Shown: one piece after another, positions 5,133-9,600 of the stretch | Layout: each line of letters opens with the position of its first letter | Position numbering within the stretch: position 1 is the stretch's first letter | Assembly (NCBI RefSeq): GCF_023653455.1 | Contig: NZ_JAKEDR010000135.1 | Span: forward strand, 1 to 9,600 | Reading direction: 5' to 3' | Length of the DNA stretch: 9,600 bases | Source of the DNA: Paraclostridium ghonii | Lineage (GTDB): Bacteria > Bacillota > Clostridia > Peptostreptococcales > Peptostreptococcaceae | Made by a program: the position numbers and the translations under genes | The notes under the pieces: generated by a model | Seen by the model: the letters and a program-made list of their open reading frames with translations, nothing else | What the model was told of the DNA's origin: nothing | Databases searched by the model: none

Positions 5133-7109
5133 ATGAAAATTTTAAGTCATGGATGTACTCTAGATTGTCTTGATCGTTGTAAGTTTAACGTATATGTAGA
5201 AAACAAAGAAGTTATAAAAATAGAAGGTGACAAAAAACATCCGACTACAAAAGGATTTATATGTAGTAAGGGAAGGTCGCATTTAAAAAGACTAAAACAC
5301 CCAGATCGAATATATAATCCATTGATAAAAATAAATGGGAATTGGAGTGAAATTAGCTTTGAAGAAGCTTTAGACATAATTTCTGAAAAACTAAAGTTTT
5401 ATAAAGATAATTATTCATCAAAATCCATATTGTATTATACCCAATATGGAAGTATTTCAATATTAAAAGATATAGGAGATATATTTTTTAATTTTTATGG
5501 GGGGGTAACTAAAAGTAAGGGAGGCCCCTGTTGGAGTGCAGGAATAAAAGCACAAGAATACAATTATGGAACGTCAATAAGCAATTCATTAGAAGATATG
5601 TTAAATAGTAAAAGTATTTTTATATGGGGTAAAAACCCTGCACATACAAGCATTAAAACATTTCAAATGATAAAAAAAGCAAAAGAAAAAGGTATTAAAA
5701 TAGTTGTTATAGATCCAATATATACAGATACAGCTAAAATTGCTGATATGCATATAAAAATAAATCCAAGTGCTGATGGAGCGTTAGCAATGGCTATGAC
5801 AAAGATTATTATAGATAAAGATTTGTACGATAAAAAATATATAAATAAACATGTGTTAGGATTTGATATATATAAGGAATATATAAATACTTTAGATATA
5901 GATGAATTATTAAATGAGTGTGGATTAAAAAAAGAAACTGTCAATAAGCTCGTAGATTTATATACAGACAAATACTCTTCTATACATATAGGATATGGAA
6001 TACAAAGGTATAAAAATGGTGGAAATAATATAAGGGCTATAGATGCTTTAGGGGCAATAACTGGGCAAATAGGATTTGCTGGCGGAGGTATTAATTATGC
6101 AAATAAAGGATATTATTCAATTTTAAATACAGATCCTTTTAATAGCAAGGATTATTGTGAAAATAGATTTTTTTATACTAGCCATATTAGTAATTTTATA
6201 AAAGATTCTATTAAGAGTGATATTCCTATAAAAATGGCAGTTATAACAAAGAGTAATTTTTTAAATCAATTAGCAGATGTGTGTAATATAAAAGAATCTC
6301 TTAAAAATATAGAGTTTAAAGTATGCTTTGACATGTTTATGACGGATACTGCTAAAGAGTGTGATTTATTTATTCCTTGTACAAACACTTTAGAAAGTGA
6401 AGACTTATTATATTCATCTATGGCAAATCCATACATAGCTTATAATGAAAAAACAGTAAATCCAAAACATATATTGATGGATGAATATTACTTCTTTAGA
6501 GAAATAGCAAAAATTTTAGATATAAAAAATTATCCTATGGTATCTAAGTCAGAATATTTATCACATGTAATAGAACCGTTAAAAAAATTTGATAAAAATA
6601 TAAGCTTAAATAAAATAAAAAATAATTATTTTACAATACATAATTCTATAGCTTGGAAAGAGAAAGAATTTGAAACTCCATCTAAAAAATTTGAGTTATA
6701 TTCAGAAAATGCACTATTAGACGGATTAACACCTATTCCAATTTACATTAAATCTTATAAAAAAAATAAGTATAGATTATTAACTAACCATTATAGAGAT
6801 AGTATTGCTAGTCAGCATATGATGGACAAAGATGAAATAGCAAAAGCATATATTAATAAGAAAGTATCACGTAGAGAAAACATTAAAGATAATGATATTG
6901 TAAAATTAGTTAGAAAAAATAGACATATAAAAGTTCAAGTAAAAATAAATAATGGAATTTTAGATGATACAATTCTTATTTATGCTGGATGGTGGGAAAA
7001 ACAAGGAAATCCAAATGTTTTAACATATAGTGGTATTTCAGATATGGGGGGACAAGTAACATATAATGAAACATTTGTAGATATAGAGAAAATAGATGGT
7101 TACAGATAA
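5133..7109 (+). CDS. Molybdopterin-dependent oxidoreductase, catalytic subunit with [4Fe-4S] site
   Basis: Predicted cytoplasmic redox enzyme of the DMSO reductase superfamily (formate dehydrogenase/BisC-like), binding a bis-MGD molybdenum or tungsten cofactor. Using ATG 5133 it has 658 residues. The N-terminal iron-sulfur domain has C8-x3-C12-x3-C16-x27-C44, followed by S-K-G-R, with K46 in the usual electron-transfer place. The catalytic domain spans about 60-440, and GGPCWSAG offers C133 as the likely metal ligand. Also visible are IFIWGKNPAHT (about 162-172), IVVIDPIYT (190-198), SADGALAMAM (213-222) and ITGQIGFAGGG (309-319). The C-terminal cofactor-binding domain is about 546-655 (LLTNHYRDS; YAGWWEKQGNPN). 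There is no Tat signal or membrane helix. No iron-sulfur partner, membrane anchor, accessory or cofactor-synthesis gene adjoins it, so the electron partner is unknown. The substrate cannot be told: the C-x3-C-x3-C subgroup contains many uncharacterised clostridial members. A seven-G run at 5499-5505 lies inside the gene. It is followed by its own terminator and then a sigma54 activator. Confidence 0.9.
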   Translation: MKILSHGCTLDCLDRCKFNVYVENKEVIKIEGDKKHPTTKGFICSKGRSHLKRLKHPDRIYNPLIKINGNWSEISFEEALDIISEKLKFYKDNYSSKSILYYTQYGSISILKDIGDIFFNFYGGVTKSKGGPCWSAGIKAQEYNYGTSISNSLEDMLNSKSIFIWGKNPAHTSIKTFQMIKKAKEKGIKIVVIDPIYTDTAKIADMHIKINPSADGALAMAMTKIIIDKDLYDKKYINKHVLGFDIYKEYINTLDIDELLNECGLKKETVNKLVDLYTDKYSSIHIGYGIQRYKNGGNNIRAIDALGAITGQIGFAGGGINYANKGYYSILNTDPFNSKDYCENRFFYTSHISNFIKDSIKSDIPIKMAVITKSNFLNQLADVCNIKESLKNIEFKVCFDMFMTDTAKECDLFIPCTNTLESEDLLYSSMANPYIAYNEKTVNPKHILMDEYYFFREIAKILDIKNYPMVSKSEYLSHVIEPLKKFDKNISLNKIKNNYFTIHNSIAWKEKEFETPSKKFELYSENALLDGLTPIPIYIKSYKKNKYRLLTNHYRDSIASQHMMDKDEIAKAYINKKVSRRENIKDNDIVKLVRKNRHIKVQVKINNGILDDTILIYAGWWEKQGNPNVLTYSGISDMGGQVTYNETFVDIEKIDGYR

Positions 7110-7116
7110 TATATAG

Positions 7117-7151
7117 AAAGAAAGATAACCTAAATTATTATCTTTCTTTTT
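7117..7151 (+). terminator. Intrinsic terminator after the oxidoreductase gene
   Basis: A 12-base perfect stem AAAGAAAGATAA (7117-7128) / TTATCTTTCTTT (7138-7149) with a 9-base loop is followed by further T residues. It starts 8 bases after the stop codon and separates the enzyme from the downstream regulator. Confidence 0.85.
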
Positions 7152-7156
7152 CTATT

Positions 7157-7185
7157 TTGCAATTTATATATGATATTGATATAAT
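7157..7185 (+). promoter_or_regulatory. Extended -10 sigma A promoter for the sigma54 activator gene
   Basis: TTGCAA (7157-7162), a 17-base spacer and a perfect TATAAT (7180-7185) preceded by TG at the extended -10 position (TGATATAAT). Transcription would begin near 7192, giving a leader of about 35 bases with the ribosome site AGAGGG at 7216-7221. It is the best promoter in the window and indicates independent, probably constitutive, expression of the regulator. Confidence 0.7.
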
Positions 7186-7227
7186 TTATTTAATAATATT
7201 ACAGGTCATTAGATAAGAGGGATAAAA

Positions 7228-9288
7228 ATGAAAAAAAGAGAATTAGCTATAGTAACATTGAAAAAAGATGCAGGAGAAATATATGAAAGTCAAATAAGGT
7301 ACTTTTTAGGGGATAGTATAAAAATAAACCTGTATTCTTTTGAAGAAGGCGGGTTTACTTTTTTTGAAGAAAAACTAATTCTTCTCTCTGTAAATTTAAA
7401 GTATGAAGAAATTTCTAAAATGTGCACTTCACAAAATCAGATAATTATACCAAACTTAACTTTTGAAAAATCTAGCTTTGAAAAGATATGCAACATAGAT
7501 AAAAGAGAAAATATATTTGTTTATAATTTATCTAAAAGTATGGCACTAGAAACAATAGGAATTATATATAGGTTAGGAATAGATATACCAAATCTTATAC
7601 CATGTTATCCGGAGATTAAGAGTATTCCTCCAAATTCTATAGTTTTAACTCCGGGAGAAAAACTGAAAATAAAAGCCAAAGATTGCAAGATTATAGATTT
7701 AGAATATAGAATAATTGATTTAAGTTGTATAGTTGATATTGCTATGAAATTAAATTTAGAACATCTTATAAAAGAAGATTTAGTAAAAAAATTTATGGAT
7801 AAAATTGTTCCAATGAGCTATATAACAGAAAAACTTTTAATTACACAAACTAAATTAGAAAATCAATTTGACTTTTTATTATATGCAATAGATGATGGTA
7901 TTATAGGTGTTGGGAATGATGGAATAGTGCAATTTTATAGTCATGTAGCACGAGAAATGCTATCTATTAATGAGAATGAGATGATAGGAAAACATATAGG
8001 TGATTATATAAAAACATTGGATTTTGATCAAATAATAAATAAAGAAGTATCTTATTTTCAAAAGCTTATTAAAGTAAATAATATAGATATAAATGTGGAG
8101 GTTAAATATACACATATAAGCGTTTTTAATGGATTTATAATAAAAGTTTCAAAATTTCATCAAACTGAAAAAAAGCAAGCGAAGTTGAGAGCTCAGTTAA
8201 TGAGCTCAGGGAATATAAGCAAATATAACTTTGATGATATAATTGGTGGCAGCGAATCTATAAAAAGTACAAAAAAAATTGCATATAAAATGTCCCAATC
8301 AGATTCATCAATCCTAATAATAGGTGAAAGTGGAACAGGCAAAGAGTTATTTGCACAATCTATACATAGTGCTTCAAGACGAAGCCAAGGTCCATTCGTA
8401 GCCGTAAATTGTAGTACTTTCCAAGAAGGTTTACTACAAAGTGAGCTATTTGGATATGAAGAAGGAGCTTTTACAGGAGCTAGAAAAGGTGGAAAGATTG
8501 GATTATTTGAAGTAGCTAATAAAGGAACTATATTTTTAGATGAGATAGGAGAAATGGATTTAAACTCACAAGCAACTCTTCTTAGGGTAATACAAGAAAA
8601 ACAAATTAGAAGAGTTGGTTCAGATAAGGTCATAGACGTAGATATAAGAATTATAGCAGCAACTAATAGAGACTTAAAAAAATTAATATGCGAGAATAAA
8701 TTTAGAAAAGATTTATTTTATAGATTAAATGTACTACCATTAAAAATTAGTCCTTTGAGAGATCGTAAGGAAGATATATTTTTAGTTTTTGAATCTTTTA
8801 AGAAAAACCTTGATGTAAATTTTGATCTTTCAGATGACGTTATAAAAATTTTTAAATCATATAAATGGGAAGGTAATATAAGAGAGTTAAGAAACTTAGT
8901 AGAATATTTCTCTTATTTAGATAAAGATACAATAGATGTATTAGATTTACCTGAATACATGCTAGAATCAATAGAATCGAAAGATTATTGCCTAGAAGCG
9001 TTAAAGAAAAAAAATATAAAAAATATACCTAATTTTAAAAGAGATTTAAAAGATTATATATTTATATTAGATAAAATAAATGAATCATATTTACTTCAGC
9101 AGAGAATTGGAAGAAGAAAACTATATGAATATGCTTTAAAAGAAAAAATATTTTTAACAGAACAGCAAATCAGAAGTGTTTTATTAGAACTTCAAGAGTT
9201 TGGATTTGTAAAAGTTTTAGCTGGACGAGGGGGTTCAATAATAACAGAAAAAGGAATATTGTTTTTAGAAGAAAATAAAAAAGTTTAA
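7228..9288 (+). CDS. Sigma54-dependent transcriptional activator (alpha/beta sensor, PAS, AAA+, winged-helix C-terminus)
   Basis: A cytoplasmic enhancer-binding protein that hydrolyses ATP to open sigma54-RNA polymerase promoters. The 686 residues read: an N-terminal alternating beta/alpha region at about 1-200, with LAIVTLKKDAGE, LYSFEEG and PNLIPCYPEI-x-SIPP, ending ITPGEK-like and IIDL segments. That layout recurs in clostridial activators as I recall them. A PAS domain lies at about 212-310 (LLYAIDDGIIGVGNDGIVQF). The AAA+ domain covers about 335-580: Walker A GESGTGKE (366-373), sigma54-contact loop GAFTGA (413-418), Walker B TIFLDEIG with D438/E439, sensor I ATNRDL (478-483), arginine-finger region FRKDLFYRLN (492-501) and sensor II GNIRELRNL (549-557). 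All motors are intact. The C-terminus (about 605-682) is not a Fis helix-turn-helix: GRRKLYEYALKEK, LTEQQIRSVLLELQEFGFV and GRGGSIITEKG look like a winged helix. AGAGGG at 7216-7221, 6 bases before the ATG, supports the start. Its ligand is unknown. Adjacency suggests, but does not show, control of the oxidoreductase. Confidence 0.93.
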   Translation: MKKRELAIVTLKKDAGEIYESQIRYFLGDSIKINLYSFEEGGFTFFEEKLILLSVNLKYEEISKMCTSQNQIIIPNLTFEKSSFEKICNIDKRENIFVYNLSKSMALETIGIIYRLGIDIPNLIPCYPEIKSIPPNSIVLTPGEKLKIKAKDCKIIDLEYRIIDLSCIVDIAMKLNLEHLIKEDLVKKFMDKIVPMSYITEKLLITQTKLENQFDFLLYAIDDGIIGVGNDGIVQFYSHVAREMLSINENEMIGKHIGDYIKTLDFDQIINKEVSYFQKLIKVNNIDINVEVKYTHISVFNGFIIKVSKFHQTEKKQAKLRAQLMSSGNISKYNFDDIIGGSESIKSTKKIAYKMSQSDSSILIIGESGTGKELFAQSIHSASRRSQGPFVAVNCSTFQEGLLQSELFGYEEGAFTGARKGGKIGLFEVANKGTIFLDEIGEMDLNSQATLLRVIQEKQIRRVGSDKVIDVDIRIIAATNRDLKKLICENKFRKDLFYRLNVLPLKISPLRDRKEDIFLVFESFKKNLDVNFDLSDDVIKIFKSYKWEGNIRELRNLVEYFSYLDKDTIDVLDLPEYMLESIESKDYCLEALKKKNIKNIPNFKRDLKDYIFILDKINESYLLQQRIGRRKLYEYALKEKIFLTEQQIRSVLLELQEFGFVKVLAGRGGSIITEKGILFLEENKKV

Positions 9289-9365
9289 TCATTAGGTTAC
9301 TACAATCATAAAACATATGTAAAAGCTTTAATTTTAAGCTTATCTAAAATATAAATATTAAATAT
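9289..9365 (+). other. AT-rich non-coding stretch after the activator gene
   Basis: No reading frame is supported. Two AAGCTT hexamers (9323-9328 and 9336-9341) flank TAATTTT and could form a small stem, but no T tract follows. Confidence 0.5.
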
Positions 9366-9444
9366 GGAAGGAGTAAAGGTATATTTTACTACGTAAGCTG
9401 TAAAGATGCTTGAAATGTAGCTAAAATATATCCTTACTCCTTTT
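9366..9444 (+). terminator. Long imperfect hairpin with T-rich tail; terminator or structured RNA
   Basis: The arm AAGGAGTAAAGGTATATTTTA (9368-9388 minus none) pairs with 9422-9442 over 21 positions, with one A-C mismatch and one G-T wobble. Pairing continues as CTAC (9389-9392) with GTAG (9417-9420), one C bulged, then AAGC (9395-9398) with GCTT (9408-9411) around a 9-base loop. The 3' side continues TTTTGTTTTGTTT, so transcription from the activator gene could end here. It is much longer than the other terminators in the window, so a processed small RNA, an attenuator or a miniature inverted-repeat element are alternatives. Confidence 0.55.
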
Positions 9445-9600
9445 GTTTTGTTTAAATATAGATTAATTAAAGTTATTATTGACTATATACTACGTTAAAA
9501 ACTTCTCAAAAAACTACCTTAACTGAGTTAAATTTATTTAATTGAAAATTTGTTTACACTTATTAAAAATTATTGTAAGAATTGATATAAGATATAATAT
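9445..9600 (+). other. Gene-free, AT-rich right edge
   Basis: No gene is visible. A TATAAT at 9593-9598 near the edge may belong to a promoter for a gene to the right; the -35 at 17 bp (TTATTG, 9570-9575) is weak. A TTTACA at 9553-9558 has only TAAGAA at 17 bp. Confidence 0.3.

Noticed and set aside
7155..7162. TTTTGCAA as the -12 part of a sigma54 promoter for the activator gene
   Set aside because: No GG is found 10 bases upstream of the GC; the same bases fit better as the -35 of an extended -10 sigma A promoter.
8193..8633. Open frame of 146 codons on the minus strand inside the activator gene
   Set aside because: It lies opposite the Walker A to Walker B stretch and is an echo of that coding sequence.
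9366..9425. Small gene behind the GGAAGGAG sequence downstream of the activator
   Set aside because: The first ATG after it (9406) reads four codons before a stop, and no start lies at ribosome-site distance.

Overview
The window is very AT-rich, with A/T-ending codons, strong GGAGG-type ribosome sites and dense intrinsic terminators. It carries an MCP, a CheV and a sigma54 activator of clostridial style. Together these point to a motile, anaerobic, low-GC Firmicute of class Clostridia; a Peptostreptococcaceae-like genome is plausible but is my inference. No phage, insertion sequence, CRISPR, rRNA or tRNA signal was seen. Six genes account for nearly all of the DNA, and all look intact.

Left part (1-4411), chemotaxis-flavoured: a dCache methyl-accepting chemotaxis protein (197-2278) ends at a strong terminator. 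It is followed by an unrecognised 291-residue protein (2413-3288) made of two tandem copies of a 104-residue helical unit plus a C-terminal membrane anchor. After a 171-bp spacer with several short motifs comes cheV (3460-4386), a CheW-receiver fusion. A bidirectional terminator separates cheV from a convergent GNAT acetyltransferase (4944-4414, minus strand).

Right part (4945-9600), metabolic: a 188-bp divergent spacer with an operator-like palindrome leads into a solitary cytoplasmic molybdopterin (Mo or W) oxidoreductase with an N-terminal [4Fe-4S] site. I start it at 5133 rather than at an upstream GTG at 5097. It ends at its own terminator. A separate extended -10 promoter then drives a sigma54-dependent activator (7228-9288) with an alpha/beta N-terminal domain, a PAS domain, an AAA+ domain and a winged-helix-like C-terminus. 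A long, near-perfect hairpin of about 75 nt with a T-rich tail follows. The last 150 bases contain no gene.

How they work together: the MCP would sense an extracellular ligand, and CheV would couple receptor arrays to CheA with phosphorylation-dependent adaptation. The activator neighbours the oxidoreductase, but no GG-N10-GC (-24/-12) promoter is visible in any intergenic stretch here, so its target is probably outside the window. The most novel-looking item is the duplicated, tail-anchored protein between the two chemotaxis genes.
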